Source: Desulfomicrobium macestii
Lineage (GTDB): Bacteria; Desulfobacterota; Desulfovibrionia; Desulfovibrionales; Desulfomicrobiaceae
NCBI RefSeq assembly: GCF_014873765.1
Contig: NZ_JADBGG010000024.1
Coordinates: forward strand, 1-64,000
DNA length: 64,000 bases
Direction: 5' to 3'
The position numbers and the translations under genes are program-made. The notes under the pieces are model-generated. The model ran no database searches. It worked only from the letters and a program-made list of their open reading frames with translations, and was not told where the DNA came from. This document shows, one piece after another, positions 54,307 through 62,985 of this stretch. The first letter of the stretch is position 1; each line of letters begins with the position of its first letter.

Positions 54307-54352
54307 GCAAAAAAGGCCGCCCGGGCGTCATCGTCCCGGGCGGCCTTTTTTT
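54307..54352. terminator. bidirectional rho-independent terminator
   Basis: A perfect 11-bp stem (GGCCGCCCGGG at 54315-54325 with CCCGGGCGGCC at 54335-54345), flanked by A-run and T-run. It ends the peroxiredoxin transcript on the minus strand. Confidence 0.9.
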
Positions 54353-54370
54353 GCCTGTGTCGTAAAGCCC

Positions 54371-54970
54371 TTAAAGCTTTTCCACGTTTTTGGCGAGGTA
54401 GTCGGCCACTCCGCCGGCGTCGGGCTTCATGCCGATGTCGCCTTTTTGCCATCCGGCAGGGCAGACCTCGCCGTATTTCTCGGTGAACTGCAGGGCGTCG
54501 ACGAGTCGCAGCATTTCATCCACGTTGCGTCCAAGCGGCAGGTTGTTCACGACCTGATGCTGCACCACGCCCTCGCGGTCGATCAGGAAGGAGGCGCGCA
54601 GGGCCACGCCTGCATCGGGGTGTTCGATGCCATAGGCCCTAGCGATCTCGTGCTTCACGTCCGCGACCATGCTGAAGCCCACCGGACCGATGCCTCCCTG
54701 GTCCACGGGGGTGGAGCGCCAGGCGAAATGGGTGAACTGGGAGTCTATGGAAATGCCAACCACCTCAACGCCTCTGTCGCGAAATTCCTGCAGGCGGCGA
54801 TCATGGGCGATGATCTCCGTGGGGCAGACAAAGGTGAAATCCAGCGGCCAGAAAAAAAGCACGACATATTTTCCGCGTAAGGAGGAGAGGGTAAAGTCCT
54901 CGATGCATCCGCCCGGAGTTACGGAGGGTGCGGTGAAATCAGGTGCCTGTTTGCTTACGAGTACGCTCAT
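54371..54970 (-). CDS. 2-Cys peroxiredoxin
   Basis: 199 residues from ATG 54970 (GGAG upstream). The peroxidatic Cys49 lies in 'DFTFVCPTEI', and the resolving Cys in 'YGEVCPAGW' near 170, so it is a typical AhpC/Prx1-type enzyme. It reduces hydrogen peroxide and alkyl peroxides, useful to an anaerobe exposed to oxygen. No AhpF or thioredoxin reductase lies beside it. Confidence 0.93.
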   Translation of the reverse strand: MSVLVSKQAPDFTAPSVTPGGCIEDFTLSSLRGKYVVLFFWPLDFTFVCPTEIIAHDRRLQEFRDRGVEVVGISIDSQFTHFAWRSTPVDQGGIGPVGFSMVADVKHEIARAYGIEHPDAGVALRASFLIDREGVVQHQVVNNLPLGRNVDEMLRLVDALQFTEKYGEVCPAGWQKGDIGMKPDAGGVADYLAKNVEKL

Positions 54971-55209
54971 TGCTAGCTCCATATGATTGATTGTTCATGA
55001 TTATGCATGCTTGATGGAATTGGTAATTATTCCTGGCTAAGTCCGAAGTCAACAAAATTTAACTTGTCTAACTTAATTTTCCAAACCACCTTGTGCCGCT
55101 GCGACGCGAATCATGAAACCGCGAAGGCAGCCCGCCTCCATCGTGGCGTTTCTTCGGGGACCGTTGCATTTTCAGGCTCAAATTTTCTTGGGATAAAAAG
55201 GAAGTCATC

Positions 55210-55863
55210 GTGAAATACAAAGCTGTCGTTTTCGATATGGACGGAACCCTGCTCGACACTCTGGCCGATCTGGCTGACGCCATGAACCGGGTGCTCGCGG
55301 AGCACGGTTTTGCGACGCACCCCGTGGACGCCTACCGGCATTTTGTTGGCAGCGGGGCAAGCCGTCTCGTGGCCCGCGCCCTGCCTGCGGACAGGCAGGA
55401 TGAAGAACTGCGAGCGCAGTGCCTGCAATCCTTCCTGCGCGAATATGAATCCGGCTGGCGGAACAAAACCTGCCTCTACGAGGGCGTGCCCGAGCTTCTG
55501 GATGCGCTTGCGACCCGCAAGATCCCCGTGGCCGTGCTGACCAACAAGCCTCAGGCCTTTGCCGAACTCTGCATGCAGGAATTTCTTTCACGCTGGGATT
55601 TCACATTGACCCTGGGGCAGATGCCCGGTGTCGCCGTGAAACCCGACCCGGCCGGGCCAAGGCAGGTCATCCGCCATCTGGGCGTGCAACCGGAGGAAAT
55701 TCTGTATCTGGGCGACACGGATGTGGACATGTTCACGGCCGTCAACGCCGGGATGCACCCGGTGGGCGTGCTGTGGGGATTCAGGGCCGAGCGGGAGTTG
55801 CTCGATGCCGGGGCGGCTGTGATTTTGCGGCACCCAATGGAACTGGTCTCTTTGCTGGACTGA
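55210..55863 (+). CDS. HAD-family phosphatase, phosphoglycolate phosphatase-like
   Basis: 217 residues of the haloacid-dehalogenase superfamily. The nucleophile loop 'VFDMDGTLLDTLADL', the Thr in 'VAVLTNKP', the Lys in 'GVAVKPDPAG' and the acidic 'LYLGDTDVDM' are all present, with a helical cap between. It is closest to Gph-type phosphatases, which remove 2-phosphoglycolate. Substrate is inferred. Confidence 0.88.
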   Translation: MKYKAVVFDMDGTLLDTLADLADAMNRVLAEHGFATHPVDAYRHFVGSGASRLVARALPADRQDEELRAQCLQSFLREYESGWRNKTCLYEGVPELLDALATRKIPVAVLTNKPQAFAELCMQEFLSRWDFTLTLGQMPGVAVKPDPAGPRQVIRHLGVQPEEILYLGDTDVDMFTAVNAGMHPVGVLWGFRAERELLDAGAAVILRHPMELVSLLD

Positions 55864-55914
55864 AAAAAACTCACCAAGGGCAGGACCTGGTTTTTTCAAA
55901 AAGCGCAGGGGCCG

Positions 55915-57093
55915 CTACCAGCCCCTGCCGCGTTCCCAAATTTCCGTCACCGTGTTCTTTCCAGCGCCGATGACATGGTAGCGGTCATGCTGCGTGGCTG
56001 TTGCACAGGCGTGGTTGGGGAGAATCCGCAGGCGCGTGCCGATGGGCAGATCGCAGTCCAACCGGGGGCTGCCCGGGCGCGCTGCGACAATGCCGTGTTC
56101 CTGGTTGACGATGGTGACTACAAGATCGGCCATGGGATGACCCGCGACGTCACAGACCAATCCATACCCCTGGTCCACGGTCTGACCGGCTGTGCCGCGA
56201 TCCGAAGACAGCGCGGTCCAACCGGCGTCGATGATCGTCCAACCCTTCTCGCGCTGATGTCCGATGACGGTGCTCAGCACCGAAAGGGCGATGTCGTCCG
56301 TGGTGCAGATGCCGATGCCTGCCTGGACCAGATCGAAAAAGACAAAGACTCCGGCGCGCACCTCGGTCACGCCTTCGTAGCTTTGAGCCGTAAAGGCCGT
56401 GGGCGTCGAGCCGACGCTGACCACCGGACACGGATGACCGGCCGCGCGCAGCGTCTCGGCGGCCGTGACCACGGCCATGCGTTCCTGTTCGGCGGCGGCT
56501 TCAAGCGCCGCTTGCCCACGCGCCTCGTAGCTCTCGCCAGCGTGGGTCAGCACGCCCATGAGCCGTGCCTTGGGCGTCAGCGCCTTTGCGATGGACAGGA
56601 GCAGGGTTGCATCCTGCGGCTTTACGCCCGAGCGATGACCGTCGCAATCGAGCTCGATGAGCACCGGGATGGGGTCGAAAGGGTCCGACGCCGAGGCCAC
56701 CGCGACGGCCTGCTCCACGCTGTCCAGCAAAACGGCAAGTGTGATCCCGCCTTTGCGAAGCCTTTGAACTCGCGGCAGTTTGTCAGGGGAGATGCCGACG
56801 GCGTAGATGATGTCGGTCACGCCATGCCGGATCAATTCTTCCGCCTCGCGCAGTGTGGAGACCGTGGCCGGACCGTGCGGACCGGTCATCATCCGGCTGA
56901 ACACATCCCACGATTTGGCCGTCTTGAAATGAGGACGGAAGGCCACGCCGGCTTTTTGCAGGCGATCGTGCAGACGGAGGATGTTGGTGTTCATCCGCGC
57001 CTCGTCAACAAGCAGGCAGGGTGTGTCCATGGTCTGCAGGGACTGCGAAAGGTCAGCAGGCGAATATATATTTATGGAAGAAAGTCCGTTCAT
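55915..57093 (-). CDS. PLP-dependent D-threonine aldolase/D-serine dehydratase-like enzyme
   Basis: 392 residues from ATG 57093 (GGAGC upstream). The N-terminal alanine-racemase-type barrel carries the PLP lysine in 'PHFKTAK' (about 55-60), and the C-terminal domain has the metal-binding His-x-Cys of D-serine dehydratases in 'PNHACATATQ'. Such enzymes (DSD1 family) cleave D-threonine or dehydrate D-serine. The exact substrate cannot be fixed. Confidence 0.88.
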   Translation of the reverse strand: MNGLSSINIYSPADLSQSLQTMDTPCLLVDEARMNTNILRLHDRLQKAGVAFRPHFKTAKSWDVFSRMMTGPHGPATVSTLREAEELIRHGVTDIIYAVGISPDKLPRVQRLRKGGITLAVLLDSVEQAVAVASASDPFDPIPVLIELDCDGHRSGVKPQDATLLLSIAKALTPKARLMGVLTHAGESYEARGQAALEAAAEQERMAVVTAAETLRAAGHPCPVVSVGSTPTAFTAQSYEGVTEVRAGVFVFFDLVQAGIGICTTDDIALSVLSTVIGHQREKGWTIIDAGWTALSSDRGTAGQTVDQGYGLVCDVAGHPMADLVVTIVNQEHGIVAARPGSPRLDCDLPIGTRLRILPNHACATATQHDRYHVIGAGKNTVTEIWERGRGW

Positions 57094-57485
57094 GCGGGCA
57101 CGCTCCAGGAAGATTTTTTTATGGACAATGTCATTATGTATGGACCTAGCCGACAACCCCATTCGACTCAAGCCCGGTGCCTTTGACGCCGCCACCCACT
57201 TCGGCGGGTCGCATCTTTTGCGGTTGCTCATCCTCGCGCAGGGCCTTTTTTGAGACTCCGCGCCTCCATGCGGGAAAGAAGTCCCCTCTCTCATCTCCCT
57301 CTTTATCTTGAGATAAATCTGGGCTATGCTTCCAAAACGCCCAGTTGCCAGGGTGGAGCAAGGATGCCTTGAATGCGCGCAGCGCTCTTTCCCGAGTGTT
57401 AAGGATTGCTGCCACGCATGACTCATGTCCCAATGGTGCTGACGAGACCGTGAACCGACTAACCTTGAATGGACCGGAGAAAACG
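57094..57485. other. intergenic region with no visible feature
   Basis: About 390 bases between the divergent PLP enzyme and chemotaxis receptor genes. I see no gene or strong repeat. It must hold promoters for both, but I could not fix the boxes. Confidence 0.4.
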
Positions 57486-59438
57486 ATGAAGAAGATTCCG
57501 ATTCGCATGAAATTGATCGGCGGTTTTATGAGTCTGCTGGTTCTGGTCTGCACCGGCCTTGCTTTCATCGCCTATGACCAAGCCAAGAGTTCGGCCTTGA
57601 ATCAGGTGCAGGAGAATATCCAGCTCATGGCGCAGGATGGCGCGCGATTGGTCCGGAGCCGTCTGGACTATTATCTGGTGGGCATGGAGGGGATCGCCAA
57701 TCGGGACGTGATCCGGTCCATGAATTGGGACCGGCAGCAAATCATTCTGGAGCGCGAAACCGAGCGGATGAAATACCTGGGCATGGGCGTCATCGATGCC
57801 GACGGCCAGGCCAGGTATCCCGACGGCAGTACGGCAGAGCTGGGTGACCGAGGATATTTCAAGGACGCCATGGCCGGAAAATCCGTGTTTTCCAATGTCA
57901 TCATCAGCCGGGTCACCAATTCGCCGGTCTTGATTCTCGCCACTCCGATCTGGGGATTTGCCGGGGATGTGAAGGGCGTCCTGATTGCCCGCCTCGATGC
58001 CACGCTGCTGAGCGAAATCACGGACAATATAAAGTATGGCGCTTCGGGGTATTCCTACATCATCGACGACAAGGGCGCGCTCATAGCCCACGGCAACCGG
58101 CAGTTCGTGCTGGAACAGCGCAACTTCATCGAAGAAGGCAAGAAGGACCCGGAATACGCGGCCCTGGCGGTGATGCTTCAGCGCATGACCAAGGGCGAGT
58201 CCGGATTTGATAATTATCTTTTCATGGGCAAGGACCGTTTTTTCGGATTCGCGCCCATCGACGGCAATGGCTGGTCCATTGCAGTGGGAGCCATGCAGGA
58301 TGATGTGCTCGCTGAAGTTTTCAAGATGCGCTGGATGATCGGCATCGCCTCCGTTGTCTTTTTCGGAGTCGGCCTCATCATTGCACTGCTGATCAGCCGG
58401 TCCGTTCTGCTCCCGGTGAAAAACTGTGTCGCCCTGCTGCGGGACATCTCCGAGGGAGAAGGTGATCTGACCAAGCGGCTTCCGGTTGAAAGCCAGGATG
58501 AGATCGGTCTCTTGGCCCAATACTTCAACACCTTTGTGGAAAAGCTTCAGCGCATCATCTCCGAAATAAGCGGCAACGCGCAGACCGTGGCATCTTCGGC
58601 CACGGAGCTTTCAGCGGTGAGCAAACAGACGACGCAAAGCGTGCAATCCCTTTCGTCCAAGACGTCCACCGTGGCAGCGGCGGCGGAGGAGATGAGCACG
58701 AATATCACGTCCGTCGCCGCGGGCATGGAACAGACCACGACCAACCTGTCATCGGTGGCGGCGGCCACGGAAGAGATGACCTCCACCATCGGGGAAATCG
58801 CGAGCAACACCGAGCGCGCCCGGGGTACCACCGACAGCGCCGCGCATCAGGTCGACAATTTTGCGGGCATCCTGCGCGAACTCGGCGTGGCCGCCCAGGA
58901 AATCGGCAAGGTCACGGATACGATCTCGGCCATATCCTCCCAGACCAACCTGCTGGCCCTCAATGCCACCATCGAGGCGGCCAGGGCCGGGGATGCAGGA
59001 CGGGGATTCGCCGTCGTGGCCAACGAGATCAAGGATCTGGCCCTGAAAACCGCAGAGGCCACCAACGACATCAGGACCAAGATCAACGGAATCCAGAGCG
59101 CCACGGGCAGCGCGGTCACCGATATCGGGCAGATCGTCAAGGTCATCAGCGATGTGAACGAGATCGTGACCACCATCGCCGCGGCCATCGAAGAGCAGTC
59201 CGCCGTGACCCGGGAAGTGGCCACGAACATCAACCAGGCGACGACAGGCGTTCAGGACGCATCCTCGCGGTCTTCGGAGATGTCCGGAGTGTCCAGGGAC
59301 ATCGCCCAGGACATCACCGCGGTAGACTCCATCACCAACGACATCCGTTCCGGCGGCGAACAGGTCCAGGCCAGCGCCGAAGAGCTTTCCAAGCTCGCGG
59401 AGCAGCTCAAGGGCCTGGTGGGGCAGTTCAGGGTATAG
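57486..59438 (+). CDS. methyl-accepting chemotaxis protein
   Basis: 650 residues from ATG 57486 (CCGGAGAAAACG upstream). Membrane helix 1 (about 8-30), double Cache-type periplasmic sensor (about 32-275), helix 2 (about 282-305), HAMP (about 306-360) and signalling domain with tip 'ISSQTNLLALNATIEAARAG' near 485. The sensor has 'GVIDADGQARYPDGS' and 'DRGYFKDAMAGKS', typical of dCache_1 domains that bind amino acids or organic acids. It is followed by a strong terminator. Confidence 0.93.
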   Translation: MKKIPIRMKLIGGFMSLLVLVCTGLAFIAYDQAKSSALNQVQENIQLMAQDGARLVRSRLDYYLVGMEGIANRDVIRSMNWDRQQIILERETERMKYLGMGVIDADGQARYPDGSTAELGDRGYFKDAMAGKSVFSNVIISRVTNSPVLILATPIWGFAGDVKGVLIARLDATLLSEITDNIKYGASGYSYIIDDKGALIAHGNRQFVLEQRNFIEEGKKDPEYAALAVMLQRMTKGESGFDNYLFMGKDRFFGFAPIDGNGWSIAVGAMQDDVLAEVFKMRWMIGIASVVFFGVGLIIALLISRSVLLPVKNCVALLRDISEGEGDLTKRLPVESQDEIGLLAQYFNTFVEKLQRIISEISGNAQTVASSATELSAVSKQTTQSVQSLSSKTSTVAAAAEEMSTNITSVAAGMEQTTTNLSSVAAATEEMTSTIGEIASNTERARGTTDSAAHQVDNFAGILRELGVAAQEIGKVTDTISAISSQTNLLALNATIEAARAGDAGRGFAVVANEIKDLALKTAEATNDIRTKINGIQSATGSAVTDIGQIVKVISDVNEIVTTIAAAIEEQSAVTREVATNINQATTGVQDASSRSSEMSGVSRDIAQDITAVDSITNDIRSGGEQVQASAEELSKLAEQLKGLVGQFRV

Positions 59439-59442
59439 AACG

Positions 59443-59484
59443 CATGACAGGCCCGGGAAGCGGTTCCCGGGCCTGTCATGTTTT
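59443..59484. terminator. strong bidirectional terminator
   Basis: A perfect 17-bp inverted repeat (59443-59459 and 59464-59480) around GCGG, followed by TTTT. It separates the convergent receptor and PfpI genes. Confidence 0.85.
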
Positions 59485-59505
59485 GAAGCTCGTTTATGAT
59501 TTTTG

Positions 59506-60084
59506 CTAAATGGAGATTTTGGCTCCAAGCAGCGCGGCGAACTTGGCGATCCAGTCCGGATGCGCAGGCCAGGCCGGAGCCGTGACGAGGTTGCCGTCCA
59601 CATGGGCCTTGTCGAGAGCGATGTCGGCGTACTTGCCACCGGCGCAGGTCACGTCCGGCCCGCAGGCGGGATAGGCCGCGCAGCTCTTGCCCTTGAGCAC
59701 CCCTGCCGTGACAAGCACGAGCGGGCCATGGCAGATGGCCGCGATGGGTTTTCCAGCCGCGTCGAACTCGCGGACGATCTCAAGCACGCGTGCATTGAGG
59801 CGGATGTACTCCGGAGCACGGCCGCCAGGAACGACAAGTCCGGCATAATCGGCCGTATCCACCGCGTCAAAATCCTTGTTCAGGGTGAAATTGTGACCCC
59901 GCTTTTCGCTGTACGTCTGGTCTCCCTCGAAATCATGGATGGACGTACGCACAAACTCTCCGGCCTTCTTGTCCGGGCAGACCGCCTCTACAACGTAACC
60001 GAGCATGGTCAGGGCCTGAAACGGGACCATGACCTCGTAATCCTCGACGTAATCACCTACCAGCATCAGTATTTTCTTGGACAT
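59506..60084 (-). CDS. DJ-1/PfpI-family protein
   Basis: 192 residues from ATG 60084 (GGAGG upstream). The nucleophile elbow 'AAICHGP' places Cys118 next to His119, and an acidic residue near 15-17 completes the usual DJ-1/PfpI centre. Members act as glyoxalases, deglycases, proteases or stress proteins. No sure activity can be given. Confidence 0.88.
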   Translation of the reverse strand: MSKKILMLVGDYVEDYEVMVPFQALTMLGYVVEAVCPDKKAGEFVRTSIHDFEGDQTYSEKRGHNFTLNKDFDAVDTADYAGLVVPGGRAPEYIRLNARVLEIVREFDAAGKPIAAICHGPLVLVTAGVLKGKSCAAYPACGPDVTCAGGKYADIALDKAHVDGNLVTAPAWPAHPDWIAKFAALLGAKISI

Positions 60085-60329
60085 GTTCGCGCCTCCTTCA
60101 GCGGTTGAATTCAGGATCGCGCAAGGCATGCCTGAACTCGTTGGTTTATAAAGAAGGGTGATTCATAGATCCTGAAGCGGGTGCTTGTCCATTGTCCATG
60201 GATGTTCAGTGGGGAGCGGTCTGTGTCCGAAGCGGAAAAATTGATTTTTTCCCTTGGATCAGTTACGTAAGTATTTTACTCAAGGAATTGTTTTTTTCAT
60301 GACCACGAGCACAACCTCAGGGGATTTAC

Positions 60330-60734
60330 GTGAACTCATTTTTGAAAGTCTTTATCGCATGTTTTTTGGCCGGGTTTGTCATGGTGACGCCTGCGTCGGC
60401 TTGGGATGCGAATGGTTTCAAGCTCAAGACGCGTCCGCAAGCTGGCAGTGTCGAACATGAGCTCCAGACGTTGCCCCCCGTCGAAAAGGACGGGTGGAAG
60501 CTGGACACGCTCGTTTTGCAACCCGGCAGCAGAAGCCAAGGGTATCATGGGGTTTTGACTCGTGAAGGAACTGAAATCCAGGGACAGAAAGGGGAAGAGA
60601 TTGAAACACCCCTTGGGCTGCTTCAATATCACGGCTCGATGGACGAACGTCCGCATCTTTGGTCGCATTCCGGATGGGTCATGATCACCCCGGAATCTGG
60701 CGGAGAAAACAATATGCTCCCAATGAAGAAATGA
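60330..60734 (+). CDS. small secreted protein
   Basis: 134 residues from a GTG start, with AGGGGA upstream. A signal peptide (about 1-24, cleaved after 'ASA') precedes a mature domain of about 110 residues with aromatic and Gly-rich segments and no cysteine. I do not recognise a family. It is the first of three small secreted proteins in 1.4 kb. Confidence 0.65.
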   Translation: MNSFLKVFIACFLAGFVMVTPASAWDANGFKLKTRPQAGSVEHELQTLPPVEKDGWKLDTLVLQPGSRSQGYHGVLTREGTEIQGQKGEEIETPLGLLQYHGSMDERPHLWSHSGWVMITPESGGENNMLPMKK

Positions 60735-60836
60735 TGGTGCTGCAAAATAAACACTAAGTCTTTGCAGCATTGCCGCGCACGCGTGTCATGTCGGAAAATG
60801 GCGCGAAATTCATTCTTTTGAGATATTTTAAAAGAC

Positions 60837-60875
60837 ATTGATCCCCTTCTTCAAGGGGATGACGTCTTTTTGCAG
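60837..60875. repeat. REP-like hairpin
   Basis: ATCCCCTT CTTC AAGGGGAT (60841-60860), followed by GACG and TTTTT. The core resembles the REP-like hairpins of the yej operon. It may also serve as a terminator for the secreted-protein gene. The remaining 60735-61017 spacer has nothing else visible. Confidence 0.55.
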
Positions 60876-61017
60876 TGTCGTCTTCTTTGAAGAGGTGCAG
60901 ATTTTTTTTGCATTGATATCAGAAATAATATTTCGGTGATGACAATATTTTTGGAAACATTTTATCGTTACGAATGGATTGGTTGGTTGAAATTTCAAAA
61001 TTAGGAGGAAATTTGTT

Positions 61018-61311
61018 GTGAAATGTTTTTTTTCGTGTGTGTTCATCTTGTTTGCCATTGTCACATTCCCTTTTTCTTCAACAGCGTTCATGGGTTACGG
61101 CGGATGCATGGATAAATGCGACGGAGATCCTCAATGCATAAAGGACTGTCGTGAAATGTATAAAAGCGAAAAAGACGCCCATGAAGAATACAAGAATGAT
61201 TTCAGAGAATGCTTTAATTCCTGCTATGATCTTCGTGGAAAGGAAAAAGAAGATTGTCTCGAAAAATGCAGGGGTGATTATAAGTTTGGAAGGGATTTGC
61301 CAAAAAAATAG
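61018..61311 (+). CDS. secreted protein with four CX3C motifs
   Basis: 97 residues from a GTG start with AGGAGG upstream. A signal peptide (about 1-23) precedes a charged helical domain with eight cysteines in four CX3C motifs: C30/C34, C40/C44, C65/C69 and C80/C84. Twin CX3C or CX9C helices joined by disulfides (helical hairpins) are known from small Tim and CHCH proteins. A similar disulfide-stapled helical hairpin in the periplasm is an inference. I know no named family for it. Confidence 0.7.
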   Translation: MKCFFSCVFILFAIVTFPFSSTAFMGYGGCMDKCDGDPQCIKDCREMYKSEKDAHEEYKNDFRECFNSCYDLRGKEKEDCLEKCRGDYKFGRDLPKK

Positions 61312-61465
61312 ACCCTCATGCCAAAGTATCGCTGTTCCTATATGTCATGTTCTTGAGAAAGGGGATTGGCAAAAAAATACGGTGGCAAGTTGGCCTGCCC
61401 ACGAAAGGAGGGTCAGCGATATGTTCGGATATCAAATCCGCAAAATACAAAGGGAGAGTAGGGCA

Positions 61466-61738
61466 ATGCACTTTTTGAAAAACAAAATTTTCTGGATTAC
61501 TCTGGCGGTTTTGCTTTTTTTCGTGTCTCAGGCAAGTGCTTGGATTGTGCATGCCAAATGGGAGTGCTGCGGAGCAAACCCTAAAGAACGAGTCAAGGTT
61601 CGATGCAATTCAGGTGTTGTCCCGACCTTTGTGAAGGTCAATGAAAAGTGGTACTTCAAAAAAGAAGGTGGTCCTGATGGTGCAGGCACGGCCTACCCCT
61701 CTTTGGACGCAGCTGCCAAGGATTTTTGCAAAGAGTGA
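61466..61738 (+). CDS. small secreted protein
   Basis: 90 residues from ATG 61466 (GGGAG upstream); an in-frame ATG 15 codons earlier exists. The signal peptide (about 1-25) ends 'SQASA'. The mature 65 residues include a CC pair, two more cysteines and an aromatic-rich middle. Family unknown. It is followed by a good terminator. Confidence 0.62.
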   Translation: MHFLKNKIFWITLAVLLFFVSQASAWIVHAKWECCGANPKERVKVRCNSGVVPTFVKVNEKWYFKKEGGPDGAGTAYPSLDAAAKDFCKE

Positions 61739-61770
61739 TTTCTGAAGAATCAGGGCGGTTTTTTATGACA

Positions 61771-61805
61771 ATGCAGGAGAGCGAATAATCTCCTGCATTT
61801 TTTTT
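61771..61805 (+). terminator. rho-independent terminator
   Basis: ATGCAGGAGA (61771-61780) pairs with TCTCCTGCAT (61789-61798), followed by a T-run to 61805. It ends the small secreted-protein cluster. Confidence 0.88.
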
Positions 61806-61849
61806 AACACACGATAGCAGGGAAAACAGGAAATTGCGTCAGAGACCTG

Positions 61850-62533
61850 TTACTTATCGTCAATCAAAAGATCGACAATGTCATGATATCCAGGAACTGG
61901 ATCGCTTTTGGCCACTATCTCGACAACCCGTGCAAGACCCGATGCATACGCCGATTTGCCAAGCACCTTCGTTTCCAATCGAATCGAGACTTCAGGATTT
62001 TTGATCACGATCTCATGGTATGCATGTCGATCCAAAAATGAAGAGGGGATCTGAAGAACCTCGTTTTGCTCTTTCGGATCCCTGACGGATCGAATCCGGC
62101 TCTCGGGTACGCCCAGGGATTTGGCAAGATGGACGGCGGTGCCGGGCCTGGTGCTTTTCGATGCCTGGTGGGATTCGGTGATTTCGATGTCCTGGCCCTG
62201 GAAATATTTGGCCGACTGTTTGACCATGGCCATGAAGGAGAGCATCTGCATGTTCACGTTGGGGCAGATGACCACCGGGAACGAGATCGTGGCGGGGAAG
62301 CGTGATTCGCCGGTGGACAGGTCGAGCAAGGTGAAAGCGGTGGCGGCGCAGAATTCGATGACATCGCTGAGTTCACGTCCTGAACCGGCGTGCACCACCA
62401 TGTATCGATCGCTTTTTGGAGTGTTCTGGCCAGTCCACGGAATCACGCGAGAGATTGCCGAACCGTTCAGGCCATTCAAGAGTTCGGTCGCCAGTTTTCC
62501 GTGGCCAACGATGATAATCGTAAACTTTTCCAT
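61850..62533 (-). CDS. dihydrodipicolinate reductase-like protein
   Basis: 227 residues from ATG 62533 (GGAAAGGAAGG upstream). It has a Rossmann start 'IIIVGHGKLATELL' and a DapB-type central segment 'EITESHQASKSTRPGTAVHLAKSL'. Compared with DapB (E-[AS]-H-H-R-x-K-x-D-x-P-S-G-T-A), the catalytic His and Lys are kept, the second His is Gln and the Ser before GTA is missing. It may be a divergent DapB paralogue with another substrate. It lies next to no other lysine gene. Confidence 0.72.
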   Translation of the reverse strand: MEKFTIIIVGHGKLATELLNGLNGSAISRVIPWTGQNTPKSDRYMVVHAGSGRELSDVIEFCAATAFTLLDLSTGESRFPATISFPVVICPNVNMQMLSFMAMVKQSAKYFQGQDIEITESHQASKSTRPGTAVHLAKSLGVPESRIRSVRDPKEQNEVLQIPSSFLDRHAYHEIVIKNPEVSIRLETKVLGKSAYASGLARVVEIVAKSDPVPGYHDIVDLLIDDK

Positions 62534-62774
62534 ACCTTCCTTTCCTTGTCGTTGCGCTTGGGCGCCCCAGGCCCATGAATCCATGTTCAGTTCGCTACAT
62601 GATTGGCAGTGCTCACGGCAAGCGCTTATTTTGTCCTATATCCTTGTATCCATGAATGTTTTTCTTGCTTGTCAAAGGGACCGGGAAGTGCGCGGCATGC
62701 AATGTCACGATTTGCATGCCGCAAGAATGCTCGCGACAGACAGTCGCCTCAATCCAGCCACGTTCGCCAGCCCC

Positions 62775-62802
62775 CAAAAAAAAACCATCCGAATCCGGAT
62801 GG
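62775..62802 (-). terminator. rho-independent terminator of the histidine kinase gene
   Basis: CCATCCG AATC CGGATGG at 62784-62801 is followed on the minus strand by a run of T. The 11-bp tandem repeats lie between the kinase stop and this hairpin. Confidence 0.85.
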
Positions 62803-62809
62803 CCTGGCC

Positions 62810-62985
62810 GCTGCCTGATAGCTGCCTGATAGCTGCCTTGTCGCTGCCTTGCCTCTGCCTGGCCGCTGCCTTGTCGCTGCCTTGTCGCTGCCTTGCCTCT
62901 GCCTTGTCGCTGCCTTGTCGCTGCCTTGTCGCTGCCTTGTCGCTGCCTTGTCGCTGCCTTGTCGCTACCTTGCCTCTTCCTGGCA
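62810..62985. repeat. 16-unit, 11-bp tandem repeat directly after a kinase stop codon
   Basis: Sixteen units of 11 bp (176 bp); consensus GCTGCCTTGTC on the plus strand, GACAAGGCAGC on the minus strand. Nine units are identical; the outer units differ at one to four positions. It ends one base before the stop codon of the hybrid kinase (62986-62988), so it forms that gene's 3' untranslated region. Confidence 0.95.

Noticed and set aside
62810-62985. CRISPR array
   Set aside because: Units are 11 bp with no spacers; it is a tandem repeat, not a CRISPR.
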